Source: Paracoccaceae bacterium (GTDB lineage Bacteria; Pseudomonadota; Alphaproteobacteria; Rhodobacterales; Rhodobacteraceae). From it: 32,542 bases of DNA. Shown here one piece after another: positions 7,942 to 16,783 of this stretch; the first letter of the stretch is position 1; every line of letters starts with the position of its first letter. Below the pieces are notes generated by a model. The model saw only the letters and a program-made list of their open reading frames with translations, was not told the DNA's origin and searched no databases. The position numbers and the translations under genes were made by a program. Where the stretch lies: positions 1 through 32,542 of the forward strand of contig JAHDEX010000006.1 of assembly GCA_020628545.1 (NCBI GenBank). The letters run 5' to 3'.

Positions 7942-9072
7942 TTAGCGTCTCTCGCGATCGACTGGAACCAAATGCTCTGCCTCGTGCAGCGCAATTTCAT
8001 ACTGCAGGTCTGACAAGCGCGGACGCCGCCACGTGGGGCGTCCAGGCTTCAAAAGCGTCTCATTTCGTAAGTAGCGGCTGACCAGATGGGCGCTGTTATC
8101 GTCCACGGCGTCGTACTGGAATACCGTTTGGCCCTGCAGATAGCTCAGCCTTGAGAGCAAGATTTTCGCTTTTCGATTGCCAGGTCCCACGGCAAACGTA
8201 AGGTGCCCGGGACCACCAGTGACAACATGCGGCGTCATCAGCAAGCCCTTTGCGAGGGCATAGACCGGGTAACGACCCTGCGGCGTTTCGAGTTCGAGAT
8301 GCAGGTCCTGTGCGCGGCGTCTTGCTTCGGCCAAATACCCGCTCGGCGTGACGCCCGGACGCATAACGCGGATCGTTTCGCGCAAATACGCCCCCGCGAT
8401 CCGCAGCATCAATGCAAATTCGACCGGCAGGTTCACGGCAGTATGGCACAACTGATACGTCAGCTTTGCCTTCACGCGCTGCCCTGTCGTGGGCGACATG
8501 ACCACATCCGTGTGACTGATCAGTCCGGGCTTCACCGCGAACCGGCAGGCATAATGTGGGTCACGGGCCGTTTCGATCTGTGCGATTGCGGCACGGACCG
8601 GAAGCGGACCGATTATGTTCATATCGCCTTTGATGACGTTGAGAAGCTGCGGCAGTGCTACAAATCCGGTTTGATTGAGGTAGAGCCCCAATGCCGTCGG
8701 CCGCAACCGTTTGTTGGACTGATCAACCTCAACAGTTGCAAAACGATATAGGGTAAACGGCCGCTGCCCTTGCCCCACCCGTTGGGCGCGTAATAGCACA
8801 TCGGGGCCTTGAGTGAGGCGCAATACAAGTGCAAACCCGGCCATCAGCGGCGCAAGAGCAACCAATACCATAAGCCCAAGCATCAGATTGTAAGCCCGGT
8901 AGGCCAACGGCCAACGCGGCACAAAACCAGTCTGAAATTGCCTTTTGCGCGGCGTCGAACCAACGCGACCTATGATCTTTTGATCAAACACATGCACCCA
9001 CATCACACATAAAGCCAAAGAAAGTCTTGCTTTCGCCACATTATCTGACAAGCCGAAAACGCGACCTGGCAT
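7942..9072 (-). CDS. Bacterial sugar transferase (ExoY/WbaP type) with extra C-terminal domain
   Basis: Predicted membrane enzyme that would transfer a sugar phosphate onto undecaprenyl phosphate to start an exopolysaccharide unit. A membrane helix (LMLGLMVLVALAPLMAGFAL, about 63-82) is followed by RAQRVGQGQRPFTLYRF and LPQLLNVIKGDMNIIGPLPVR (about 140-160), the hallmark block of the family. The family's usual KR-x-FD-x and R-P residues are partly altered (GPLPVR in place of GPRP), so activity is uncertain. The last 130 residues are not part of the normal catalytic core; RRRAQDLHLELE followed by beta-rich segments is faintly PilZ-like, which I cannot confirm. It stands alone, with no other polysaccharide genes nearby. 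The start is uncertain because no good ribosome site is seen. Confidence 0.65.
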   Translation of the reverse strand: MPGRVFGLSDNVAKARLSLALCVMWVHVFDQKIIGRVGSTPRKRQFQTGFVPRWPLAYRAYNLMLGLMVLVALAPLMAGFALVLRLTQGPDVLLRAQRVGQGQRPFTLYRFATVEVDQSNKRLRPTALGLYLNQTGFVALPQLLNVIKGDMNIIGPLPVRAAIAQIETARDPHYACRFAVKPGLISHTDVVMSPTTGQRVKAKLTYQLCHTAVNLPVEFALMLRIAGAYLRETIRVMRPGVTPSGYLAEARRRAQDLHLELETPQGRYPVYALAKGLLMTPHVVTGGPGHLTFAVGPGNRKAKILLSRLSYLQGQTVFQYDAVDDNSAHLVSRYLRNETLLKPGRPTWRRPRLSDLQYEIALHEAEHLVPVDRERR

Positions 9073-9206
9073 GCCTTTGAGATAGGACTCCTTTGAAATC
9101 CTTGTCTTTCTGCACGATCACGATTGGGCGAACTCTCCCGCAAATCACGCCAAAGACGGTCAAAGGGGCGAATTGTTGAACTATTGGTTAACGAATCAAC
9201 CCGCTG

Positions 9207-10391
9207 TCAGGTCACCTTTGCGCGGGTTTGATATTTCGGATCCGCCCAAAGCTTTTTGGACATAACCATTTCAAGCACGTCTACGGCCCGTAATACATCA
9301 TCGGCGCCGATATAGAGCGGGGTAAAACCGAACCGCATGACATTCGGCGCACGAAAATCGCCGATGACGTTGTGCGCAATAAGCGCCTGCATTGCGGCGT
9401 AGCCCTGCTCAAACGCGAAAGAAACCTGACTGCCACGCATTGCAGCATCCCGCGGACTGACAAGTGTCAGGTCCGGACATCGCGCCTCTACCTCGTTGAT
9501 GAAGAGCTCGCAAAGCGCGACCGAGGCGGCACGCAGGTCTTGCATGTCGACATCGTCCCAAATTTTGAGCGCCTCTTCGAGCGCGGTCATTTGAATGACG
9601 GGCGGGGTCCCGACACGCATTCGGCTAATGCCGGGAGCGGGGCGATAGGTTGGCTCAAATGCGAAGGGCGCCTCGTGGCCCAGCCATCCGGCCAGCGCCG
9701 GATCAATCTGATCCGCAAGGTCGGAGCGCACATAAATGAACGCCGGCGCGCCGGGGCCCCCATTGAGGTATTTATAGGTACATCCAACCGCGAATTCGCA
9801 GCCGGTCTCTTCCAAAGCGACCGGGATGGCCCCTGCACTATGGGCCAAGTCCCACAGCATCACAGCGCCTGCCGCATGCGCCTTTGCTGTCAGAGTTACC
9901 AAATCATGCATGCGTCCGGTGCGATAGTCGACTTGTGTGATCATCACGACCGCAACGTCGTCATCGATTGCATCGGAAACATCTTCGGGGGCAACGATGC
10001 GCAACTCATGCCCTTGCCCGAGTTGTTGGATCAGCCCTTGGGCCATGTAGAGATCCGATGGAAAGTTTCCGCTGTCGGAAAGAATAAACTTGCGATCCGG
10101 TCGCATGCGCACCCCGGCAGACAGCGCCTGATAGACCTTCACCGACAGGGTGTCACCCATCGTCACCGAGCCACTTGGGGCCCCAATCAGACAAGCGATC
10201 TGATTGCCGACGCGTGTCGGCTGATCCATCCAGCCATCCACATTCCAGCCCTTGATCAGGTTAGCGCCCCATTGGTCACGTGCCATCGCTGCAATGACCT
10301 GATCCACGCCCACAGGAAGGGGCCCGAGGGAATTGCCGTCGAGATAGATCAGCCCTTCAGGCAGGTGAAACTTGTCCTTGATTGGCAGCAT
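9207..10391 (-). CDS. kynU: Kynureninase
   Basis: PLP enzyme that cleaves L-kynurenine to anthranilate and alanine in tryptophan breakdown. Recognisable blocks are IYLDGNSLGPLP near the N-terminus, SDSGNFPSDLYMAQG, the PLP-binding D-L-A-H in LWDLAHSAGA, and the Schiff-base lysine in CTYKYLNGGPGAPAF (about residue 207). RVGTPPVIQM and APNVMRFGFTPLY complete the fold. The ATG used here has AAGG 7 nt upstream; a GTG two codons earlier is possible. The gene starts 15 nt after the kynurenine formamidase stop, so the two form an operon that turns N-formylkynurenine into anthranilate. No tryptophan dioxygenase gene was seen in the window. Confidence 0.93.
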   Translation of the reverse strand: MLPIKDKFHLPEGLIYLDGNSLGPLPVGVDQVIAAMARDQWGANLIKGWNVDGWMDQPTRVGNQIACLIGAPSGSVTMGDTLSVKVYQALSAGVRMRPDRKFILSDSGNFPSDLYMAQGLIQQLGQGHELRIVAPEDVSDAIDDDVAVVMITQVDYRTGRMHDLVTLTAKAHAAGAVMLWDLAHSAGAIPVALEETGCEFAVGCTYKYLNGGPGAPAFIYVRSDLADQIDPALAGWLGHEAPFAFEPTYRPAPGISRMRVGTPPVIQMTALEEALKIWDDVDMQDLRAASVALCELFINEVEARCPDLTLVSPRDAAMRGSQVSFAFEQGYAAMQALIAHNVIGDFRAPNVMRFGFTPLYIGADDVLRAVDVLEMVMSKKLWADPKYQTRAKVT

Positions 10392-10406
10392 GGCCACGCC
10401 TTGTGT

Positions 10407-11243
10407 TTACCCAACAAAGGCTTGGGTAATCGCGCTGTCAGGGTCGCGCAAGCCATCGAGAACCGAGAAATGGTTATGGTCACCGTCAACCACATGTGAA
10501 GTCGGCACTGAGAGGCCCTTCCACAGCAAAGGCAGTAGGGCCGATTGCCGTAGAAACTCTGGCGTTTCGCCGCCACCGACCCATGCGGTGAACTGAGTAC
10601 CGCTACGCGGGGCGTGGAGAACAGGGCTTTCTGCCTCAGCTTCTGGTGGATCGAGGTCTAGGTCTTCGTTCATTTCGGTCAGGATGAGTGGACGCAGATC
10701 ATGCAGGCCACTGATGGACAGAACATGTTCCACCCGTTGCCACACCGCATCCTTGAGCGGTCCGTCTTCACAGCACATGCGCGTGACAAGATGTCCGCCT
10801 GCAGAATGCCCCGCAAGACGGATCGGCCCCGGCGCGTGTTCTGCAGCAGCCGAGATTGCACGTCCGACTTGTTGTGTGATCTCGCTAATCCGCAATTCCG
10901 GCGCCAGCGCGTATCCGGGGAAACAAACGACCCACCCCCGCGCGCGGGCGCCTTCAGCGTAGTGCGTCCAGTAGGCGGGCCCCAACTCTCGCCAAAAGCC
11001 GCCATGCACAAAAATCGCCAACCCTTTGGGCGAGCCACTATCAGGAAAAACGAGGTCCAGTGTCTCGCGCGGGTCGTCGCCGTAGGGCTTGCCGATCTCC
11101 ATGCGCGCGGTCCCTGCCCTGTACGCGCGCGCTTCTTCGGCAATTCTTTGCAGTAAGGTCTCGGACCCTGGAATGTGCGCCAAGCTGGCAAATGCATCAT
11201 CCCATGTGGTGGCTGGCCAATGAGCCAAATGCGCCTGTGACAT
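10407..11243 (-). CDS. Alpha/beta hydrolase, probable kynurenine formamidase
   Basis: Serine hydrolase of 278 residues likely to hydrolyse N-formyl-L-kynurenine to kynurenine and formate. It has the oxyanion-hole motif HGGFW (80-84), the nucleophile elbow GHSAGG (S147) and a late Asp-His region (VVDGDHNHFSVLDGL). HGGFW and this length match the alpha/beta-hydrolase arylformamidases of eukaryotes (BNA7/AFMID type) rather than the metal-dependent KynB family usual in bacteria. Its immediate partner is kynU, 15 nt downstream, which supports the assignment. A GAGGA site lies 7 nt before the ATG. Confidence 0.8.
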   Translation of the reverse strand: MSQAHLAHWPATTWDDAFASLAHIPGSETLLQRIAEEARAYRAGTARMEIGKPYGDDPRETLDLVFPDSGSPKGLAIFVHGGFWRELGPAYWTHYAEGARARGWVVCFPGYALAPELRISEITQQVGRAISAAAEHAPGPIRLAGHSAGGHLVTRMCCEDGPLKDAVWQRVEHVLSISGLHDLRPLILTEMNEDLDLDPPEAEAESPVLHAPRSGTQFTAWVGGGETPEFLRQSALLPLLWKGLSVPTSHVVDGDHNHFSVLDGLRDPDSAITQAFVG

Positions 11244-11434
11244 CGTTTTTTCCTCACAGAGCCCCCAAAATCACGCTGGGACGAGCCCGCACCAATTGCA
11301 ATCACTGATTGTACTAGCGCGCAAAGGGGCGGAAAAAAGCCGACAGTCTGGCAGGGTCAAATTTGCTGCCAACGTTGACAGATGTACCGAGCGAATGGTC
11401 CGATGGGGATGCGATTTCAAGACAGTGGGGCAGA

Positions 11435-12292
11435 ATGGCGAAACGCGCGCAGAACAAAGCAATCTGGCTTGTCGTGCCGGCCCTTTCGGTTTTGGCGTTC
11501 AGCTTTGTCGTGCCGCTGCTGACGGTAATTAACTATTCTGTTCAGGACGTCTTTTCCGGGAACAATTTTTTCTGGGCTGGCAGCTACTGGTATGAGCAGG
11601 TTCTTACCTCCGGCGACTTCTGGCAGACGCTCGGACGGACGGTGCTATATGCAGCCCTCGTCATCGCGATTGAGATCCCGTTGGGAGTCTGGATTGCCCT
11701 CAACCTGCCTCGCGCGGGGCGATACACCACCCTCTATATTATGCTGGCCGCCGTACCTTTACTGATCCCGTGGTTCATCGTCGGGTTGATGTGGAAGATC
11801 ATATCCGATCCCGCGATCGGGCCCTTGGGAGTATCACTATCTGCCGTTGGTGAGTTTTATGATCTCAACAATCCAGTCATCGCTTGGTCTGTCATTATCC
11901 TTGCCGATGTTTGGCACTGGACGGGGTTAGTGGTGCTTCTCAGCTACGCGGCGCTCGTTGCGATCCCGCATGCACATTATCAAGCGGCGCAGATCGATGG
12001 AGCCTCGCGCGCGGCGGTGTTTCGGTATGTTGAGCTGCCCCGGCTGAAGCGCGTCCTCGTGATAGCGCTCTTGTTGCGCGTGATCGACGGACTGATGATC
12101 TACATTGAACCCTTCATGATCACGAGAGGTGGGCCGGGCGTGGCCACCACTTTCCTGTCGCAAGACCTGATCCAGACCGCGATGAAGGAATTCGACTTTG
12201 GCGAAGCAAGTGCGACGGCATTGATCTACCTTTTGATCATGGTGACTTTGTCATGGGCGCTATTCCGTATCATGGCCGCTGCCGATGAGTGA
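11435..12292 (+). CDS. ABC transporter permease, GlpP-like
   Basis: Inner-membrane permease of 285 residues. Segments such as VINYSVQDVF, EIPLGVWIALNLP, PLLIPWFIVGLMWKI, ADVWHWTGLVVLLSYAAL and MIYIEPFMITRGGPG closely resemble GlpP of the GlpSTPQUV glycerol importer. The EAA loop reads HYQAAQIDGASRAAVFRYVELP. The start is the ATG giving MAKRAQNK; an in-frame upstream extension lacks a ribosome site. It overlaps the second permease by 8 nt. The 190 nt upstream contain no gene, so no binding protein or ATPase accompanies it here. Given the glucosylglycerate genes just downstream, the cargo may be a glycosylated glycerol or glycerate compound, which is inferred from context. Confidence 0.85.
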   Translation: MAKRAQNKAIWLVVPALSVLAFSFVVPLLTVINYSVQDVFSGNNFFWAGSYWYEQVLTSGDFWQTLGRTVLYAALVIAIEIPLGVWIALNLPRAGRYTTLYIMLAAVPLLIPWFIVGLMWKIISDPAIGPLGVSLSAVGEFYDLNNPVIAWSVIILADVWHWTGLVVLLSYAALVAIPHAHYQAAQIDGASRAAVFRYVELPRLKRVLVIALLLRVIDGLMIYIEPFMITRGGPGVATTFLSQDLIQTAMKEFDFGEASATALIYLLIMVTLSWALFRIMAAADE

Positions 12293-13115
12293 GGAAGGCA
12301 CCCCGTATCAGCAGCGCCGCATGGTCCCACTGGTGTACGGGGCATTTGTCCTGATCCCGCTCTATTGGCTGCTCATCATCAGTTTCATGACGCAGGAAGA
12401 AGCGACCGCGGGGCTGTCGTTCTTTCCAAAAGAGCCAACACTGAACAACTACCTCTACATCCTGACGGACAGAGGGTGGACGATGGGGTTTGTGAATGCG
12501 GCGATTTACACGACCTTGAATGTTGCCTTATCGCTGATCGTCGCAGTGCCCGCAGCCTACGCGTTTTCACGGTATGCCTTCATTGGCGATAAGCACCTTT
12601 TCTTCTGGTTTCTCGCGTCGCGCATGACGCCATCAGCTGTTCTTTTTCTGCCTCTGGTGCAATTGTACTCTGAAATCGGACTGATGGACCGGGTGGCAGG
12701 CGTGGCGCTGGCCCACTGCCTTTTCACGGTACCGGTTGCGATCTGGATTCTGGAAGGGTTCTTCCGCCAAATCCCCATCGCACTTGATGAGACGTCTAGG
12801 GTTGATGGCCGCGGACCTGTCGCCTTTGCCCGGGACGTGCTGATCCCGGTTGCGGCCCCCGGCATTGGTGTTGCGGCATTCTTTTGCTTCATGGCGTCCT
12901 GGGTGGAACTGATCCTCGCGAACGCGCTGACGACGACGGAGGCAAAACCGATCATCGCGGTGCTGTTCCGTGCAGGCGGACCCTTGGGCTTCGTCCACTT
13001 GCCAATCCTTTGTGCCGCGGGCGTGCTGACAATTATCCCGGGCTTGGCGATGGTCTACTTCGTGCGCAATTATCTGGCGAGCGGACTTTCGATGGGGCGT
13101 GTCGGGCGGATGTAA
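12285..13115 (+). CDS. ABC transporter permease, GlpQ-like
   Basis: Second permease of the pair, 276 residues with six hydrophobic helices. VPLVYGAFVLIPLYWLL, PAAYAFSRYAFIGDKHLFFW, ALAHCLFTVPVAIWILEGF, FFCFMASWVELILAN and AAGVLTIIPGLAMVYFVRNY resemble GlpQ of glycerol ABC importers. The EAA-type loop is present but altered at its start (LDETSRVDGRGPVAFARDVLIP). Translation is probably coupled to the first permease through the 8-nt overlap. The phosphatase and glycosyltransferase genes follow 84 nt downstream on the same strand. Confidence 0.85.
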   Translation: MSEEGTPYQQRRMVPLVYGAFVLIPLYWLLIISFMTQEEATAGLSFFPKEPTLNNYLYILTDRGWTMGFVNAAIYTTLNVALSLIVAVPAAYAFSRYAFIGDKHLFFWFLASRMTPSAVLFLPLVQLYSEIGLMDRVAGVALAHCLFTVPVAIWILEGFFRQIPIALDETSRVDGRGPVAFARDVLIPVAAPGIGVAAFFCFMASWVELILANALTTTEAKPIIAVLFRAGGPLGFVHLPILCAAGVLTIIPGLAMVYFVRNYLASGLSMGRVGRM

Positions 13116-13199
13116 TCGCACCGGCGACCGCAGATCTTCGTTGCTTCTCGCAGCTGGTTTCGCTTTTAACCCCGACCACGAAGGGCCATAGTACCGGTA

Positions 13200-13988
13200 A
13201 TGCGACAGCCTCTTCCCCTACTCGTTTTTTCTGATCTTGATGGCACGCTCTTGGACCACGAGTCCTATTGTTGGGACGCCGCTGCCCCCGCGCTAAAGGT
13301 CCTGAAAGACATCGGCGCGGGGGTCGTGCTTGCAAGCAGCAAGACTGCTGCGGAAATGCGAAAGATTCAGGCGGAGATGGGACTGACAGACTGGCCCGCA
13401 ATTGTTGAGAATGGTGCGGGTGTCTTGGATGACGAAAGAGATGATCGCGACTACCAAGGCATTCGAGCGGCGCTCGCAGAGGCGCCTGAGCACCATCACT
13501 TCGTAGGTTTCGGCGACATGACAATCGATGAGGTGGTTGAGGCAACGGGGCTGTCCGTTGCGAGTGCAGAATTGGCGAAGAACCGTCAGTTTTCAGAGCC
13601 GGGCATTTGGACCGGCCCCGATGAGTCGAAAGGCCCGTTTCTGGCAGTGCTTACAGAGTTGGGTATTCATGCGCGGGAGGGTGGACGCTTTCTGACTCTT
13701 TCGAAGGGAAAAACGAAGGCGGATCAGATGGGGGTGATCATCACCAAATTAGAACCGCGTCATACGCTGGCCCTTGGCGACGCACCGAATGACGTTGAGA
13801 TGCTCCTCGCTGCGGACTGCGGCGTGATCGTCGCGAACCCACACCGTGCGCCACTGCCGCGCCTCTCGGGCGAGGACGATGGTACAATCACGCGAACCAC
13901 CGCACCCGGACCAAAGGGCTGGAACGCTGCCGTTCTTGCCCACTTGAAATCACTAAATTTGACGCAAACGGATACCACCCATGGTTGA
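13200..13988 (+). CDS. HAD phosphatase, probable glucosyl-3-phosphoglycerate phosphatase
   Basis: HAD-superfamily IIB phosphatase of the mannosyl-3-phosphoglycerate phosphatase type. It would dephosphorylate glucosyl- (or mannosyl-) 3-phosphoglycerate to the compatible solute. Motif I FSDLDGTLLD places the catalytic Asp pair at D12 and D14. ASSKTAAEM is motif II, a Lys follows in TLSKGKTKADQM, and GDAPNDVEML is the metal-binding motif IV. VENGAGVLD is typical of the MpgP group. At 262 residues it is full length. It overlaps the glycosyltransferase gene by 8 nt, so the synthase and phosphatase are coupled. Which sugar is used is inferred from the neighbouring synthase. Confidence 0.8.
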   Translation: MRQPLPLLVFSDLDGTLLDHESYCWDAAAPALKVLKDIGAGVVLASSKTAAEMRKIQAEMGLTDWPAIVENGAGVLDDERDDRDYQGIRAALAEAPEHHHFVGFGDMTIDEVVEATGLSVASAELAKNRQFSEPGIWTGPDESKGPFLAVLTELGIHAREGGRFLTLSKGKTKADQMGVIITKLEPRHTLALGDAPNDVEMLLAADCGVIVANPHRAPLPRLSGEDDGTITRTTAPGPKGWNAAVLAHLKSLNLTQTDTTHG

Positions 13989-15201
13989 TTTTCACCAGAA
14001 CGGCAACATTGCGACCCTACACAACCTGCGCACCCAAAACCTGTCGGAAATGACATATGAGTTGGAGACCTTTGCCCAAACGCGGCGAATGTCGCTGATC
14101 CTGCCGTGTCTTTACTCAGAACTGCAAACACCTGCGATGCCGAAGATCGTAGAGGAGCTGTCGAAGGTCACTTATCTGCACAGAATAATCATTGGACTGG
14201 ATCGGGCAAACGAAGAAGAGTTTCGTCATGCCAAGACCTTCTTCAAGGATCTCAAGCAGAACCACATTGTCATCTGGAACGACAGTCCACGCATGACAGC
14301 GCTTGGCGCACGGCTTGCTGAAAAGGGTCTTGCGCCGAAAGAGCAGGGCAAGGGCAAAAACGTTTGGTCCTCAATCGGCTATTTGATGTCCTGCGGTGAC
14401 AGCGCTGTGATGGCGCTTCACGACTGCGATATTCTGACCTACACGAATGAGTTGCTTGCCCGGTTGATCTACCCCGTCGCAAACCCCGGTTTCCCTTATC
14501 AGGTCGCAAAGGGGTTCTATGCGCGCATTGGTGAAAACAAGATGAACGGCCGCGTGACCCGGCTTCTCGTCAGTCCTTTACTGATCGCCCTGAAGCGTGT
14601 GATCGGGGACCGTGACTACCTCGATTATCTGCGCAGCTTCCGGTATCCGCTGTCAGGTGAATTTGCGATGCGGACGAATATCCTACCAGATCTGCGTATT
14701 CCATCGGATTGGGGGTTAGAAATCGGTGTTCTATCAGAGGCGTGGCGCAATCTCGCGCCCAAGGCTGTCTGCCAGGTCGAGATTGCGGACGACTATGACC
14801 ACAAGCATCAGGACCTGTCGCCCGAAGATGCCGATGCCGGCCTCAACAGGATGTCGACAGACATCTGCAAAGCAATCTTTCGCAAGCTGGCCGCGGATGG
14901 CACAGTGTTCACGCCCAATGTTTTCCGCACGCTTAAGGCCACCTATTATCGTTCCGCCCTCGATCTGCTGGATGCCTACTACAACGATGCCCAGATGAAC
15001 GGTTTGGCGATTGATCGGCACAAGGAAGAACGCTCAATCGAGATGTTTGCAGATAGCATCATGCGCGCGGGTCAATTCTTTCTCGACAACCCATACGAGA
15101 CGCCCTTCATCCCGACATGGAGCCGTGTCCACGCCGCCGATCCAGCTTTCATGCGCGATATGAACAAGGCGGCGATGCTCGATGAAGAAGAATTCGTCTA
15201 A
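13981..15201 (+). CDS. gpgS: Glycosyltransferase, probable glucosyl-3-phosphoglycerate synthase
   Basis: GT-A-fold glycosyltransferase of 406 residues, probably family GT81. It would join glucose from a nucleotide-sugar to 3-phosphoglycerate. SLILPCLYSEL opens the nucleotide-binding domain. ALHDCDILTY carries the DxD metal site (D148, D150). RYPLSGEFAM and DWGLEIGVLSEAWR match the acceptor region of GpgS-type enzymes. The matching phosphatase gene overlaps it by 8 nt upstream, completing a two-step pathway to glucosylglycerate, a compatible solute used under salt stress or nitrogen limitation. Mannosyl-3-phosphoglycerate synthase is the main alternative, but the SGEFAM block fits GpgS better. 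Confidence 0.75.
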   Translation: MVDFHQNGNIATLHNLRTQNLSEMTYELETFAQTRRMSLILPCLYSELQTPAMPKIVEELSKVTYLHRIIIGLDRANEEEFRHAKTFFKDLKQNHIVIWNDSPRMTALGARLAEKGLAPKEQGKGKNVWSSIGYLMSCGDSAVMALHDCDILTYTNELLARLIYPVANPGFPYQVAKGFYARIGENKMNGRVTRLLVSPLLIALKRVIGDRDYLDYLRSFRYPLSGEFAMRTNILPDLRIPSDWGLEIGVLSEAWRNLAPKAVCQVEIADDYDHKHQDLSPEDADAGLNRMSTDICKAIFRKLAADGTVFTPNVFRTLKATYYRSALDLLDAYYNDAQMNGLAIDRHKEERSIEMFADSIMRAGQFFLDNPYETPFIPTWSRVHAADPAFMRDMNKAAMLDEEEFV

Positions 15202-15212
15202 ACCTTGTTCTT

Positions 15213-16286
15213 ATGCCGATGGTCACCAGATCATTGTCAATGATGCGTTTCTTGAAGCTTTCTACACTTGCCACAGCGCTCGGTGTCTATTCGGTCAACG
15301 CTCAGCACGCCGACCCGATTGCCGCGGCGCAAGCGGACGGCTACGCGCTAGGGGTCGCGGTTAGCAAGCGAAACCAACCTCCAGAATTCCACGTTTCAGG
15401 AACAATCCACAAAGGCAGCAAAGACGAAGTGAGCGCGCATGCCGCTTGGCATATTGGGTCAATCACAAAGTCGTTCACTGCCACGCTTGTTTTGCAGAAA
15501 GTCGACCGCGGTCTACTGCGCCTCGATGCGCCGATCGCGAGCTACTTGCCAAATGATGCGGATGGAATGCACGCAAGCGTTAGAGCGTTGACCCTGCGCC
15601 AGTTATTGTCCCACACCTCAGGTTTGCCTGCGAATGCTGGCATTATGGCCATGCGGCAAAGAGGCAATGAGGATTTGCATGCCGTTCGTCAGCGTGTGTT
15701 GTCGGGGATTTGGGACTCCCCCGTAGAGCCCGGAGAATATCGCTACTCCAACATTGGCTATGTCTTGGCAGGTTATATCGTCGAAACGGTCACTGTGATG
15801 ACGTGGGAAGACCTTGTGCAACAAGAGATTGCGAAACCTTTGGGCTTGGCGTCACTCGGGTTTGGTGCTCCGACAGAACCAGGCGCCGCATGGGGTCATC
15901 GCAATTGGTTCGTGATCACTTTACCCGTATCACCGACGTCGAAAGGAGCGGACAATCCTCCGTGGTTGGGGCCTGCGGGAACGCTGCACCTCAACCTCGC
16001 CGATCTTATCACGTGGGGTGAGACACATCTGGCTGCGTGTCGTGGAGAGCTGGCAGACTTTCTGAGCGCCGCGTCCTGCCGCGAAATGCAAACTGTCGTT
16101 GAAGACGGCTACGGGCTTGGCTGGATAGTGAACCCCGATCAGCGGATTTGGCACAATGGATCGAACACAATGTGGTACGCGGTGCTGTCAATGAACCCAT
16201 CAACCGATACTGTGATCGCCGCTGCGGCAAATGTACTGGATATGCCGCGTATTCAGACACTAGTTGATCAGCTTGAGGCGCAGTAA
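15213..16286 (+). CDS. Exported serine hydrolase (class C beta-lactamase/DD-peptidase fold)
   Basis: Periplasmic serine hydrolase of the beta-lactamase-related superfamily, 357 residues. A signal peptide (MRFLKLSTLATALGVYSVNAQ) is followed by the three catalytic motifs: SITK (S83, K86), YSN (178-180) and HNG (314-316). LTLRQLLSHTSGLP is a standard family segment. The substrate is unknown; such proteins act as D-aminopeptidases, carboxypeptidases or esterases more often than as resistance enzymes. The start could be the ATG at 15240, which gives a tighter signal peptide; no ribosome site distinguishes them. It begins 11 nt after gpgS and its TAA overlaps the next ATG by one base, so all may be co-transcribed. 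Confidence 0.85.
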   Translation: MPMVTRSLSMMRFLKLSTLATALGVYSVNAQHADPIAAAQADGYALGVAVSKRNQPPEFHVSGTIHKGSKDEVSAHAAWHIGSITKSFTATLVLQKVDRGLLRLDAPIASYLPNDADGMHASVRALTLRQLLSHTSGLPANAGIMAMRQRGNEDLHAVRQRVLSGIWDSPVEPGEYRYSNIGYVLAGYIVETVTVMTWEDLVQQEIAKPLGLASLGFGAPTEPGAAWGHRNWFVITLPVSPTSKGADNPPWLGPAGTLHLNLADLITWGETHLAACRGELADFLSAASCREMQTVVEDGYGLGWIVNPDQRIWHNGSNTMWYAVLSMNPSTDTVIAAAANVLDMPRIQTLVDQLEAQ

Positions 16287-16780
16287 TGACCGACTTTGGC
16301 CCAACGGCCCTGCGAACAATCCACCACTATCTTTTGCAGATTGAAAAATTGATCGATGTGGTTGAAGCCTCTCCGGACGGAGACAGGCTTTGGTACACGA
16401 AGCTTGCCCCGGACATGTTGGACACCGGTTTCAATCTCGCGGTGGCCACGGGTTTTGCGGGGCGTGCGCTTTGCCTGCCTGCCGGCATCGCCGTGCCAGA
16501 TATCCCAACACATTTTACCTGTGAGTCGCTTAAGGCGCATCATCAGCAAATCCGCGCGCTCATCTCCCCAATCTCGCTCGATGATCTGGCAACACCAGTG
16601 CGACACAGGGCCGGTGACGCAGAAGTGGAGCAAGAGGTCGGCGACTATATCTTGCGCTTTGCCTTGCCGAACATGATCTTCCATCTGTCCATTGCCTATG
16701 CAGGCCTCCGGCACGCGGGGCTAGACATCGGGAAAGCCGATTTCGATGGCCTGCACGTCTACACAAGACCACTGAAGTAG
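16286..16780 (+). CDS. DUF1993 family protein
   Basis: Cytosolic protein of 164 residues resembling DUF1993, a DinB/YfiT-like helical bundle family of unknown function. Family-like segments are LLQIEKLIDVVEA, LAPDMLDTGFNLAVATGFAGRA and YILRFALPNMIFHLSIAYAGLRHAG, with the late conserved His-containing helix. It starts on the last base of the serine hydrolase stop codon, so translation is coupled. The convergent puc operon ends 3 nt away. Confidence 0.75.
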   Translation: MTDFGPTALRTIHHYLLQIEKLIDVVEASPDGDRLWYTKLAPDMLDTGFNLAVATGFAGRALCLPAGIAVPDIPTHFTCESLKAHHQQIRALISPISLDDLATPVRHRAGDAEVEQEVGDYILRFALPNMIFHLSIAYAGLRHAGLDIGKADFDGLHVYTRPLK

Positions 16781-16783
16781 CCG

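Noticed and set aside
15213..16286. Antibiotic-resistance beta-lactamase
   Set aside because: The catalytic motifs only show the general serine-hydrolase superfamily; the chromosomal context and HNG motif give no sign of a resistance gene.
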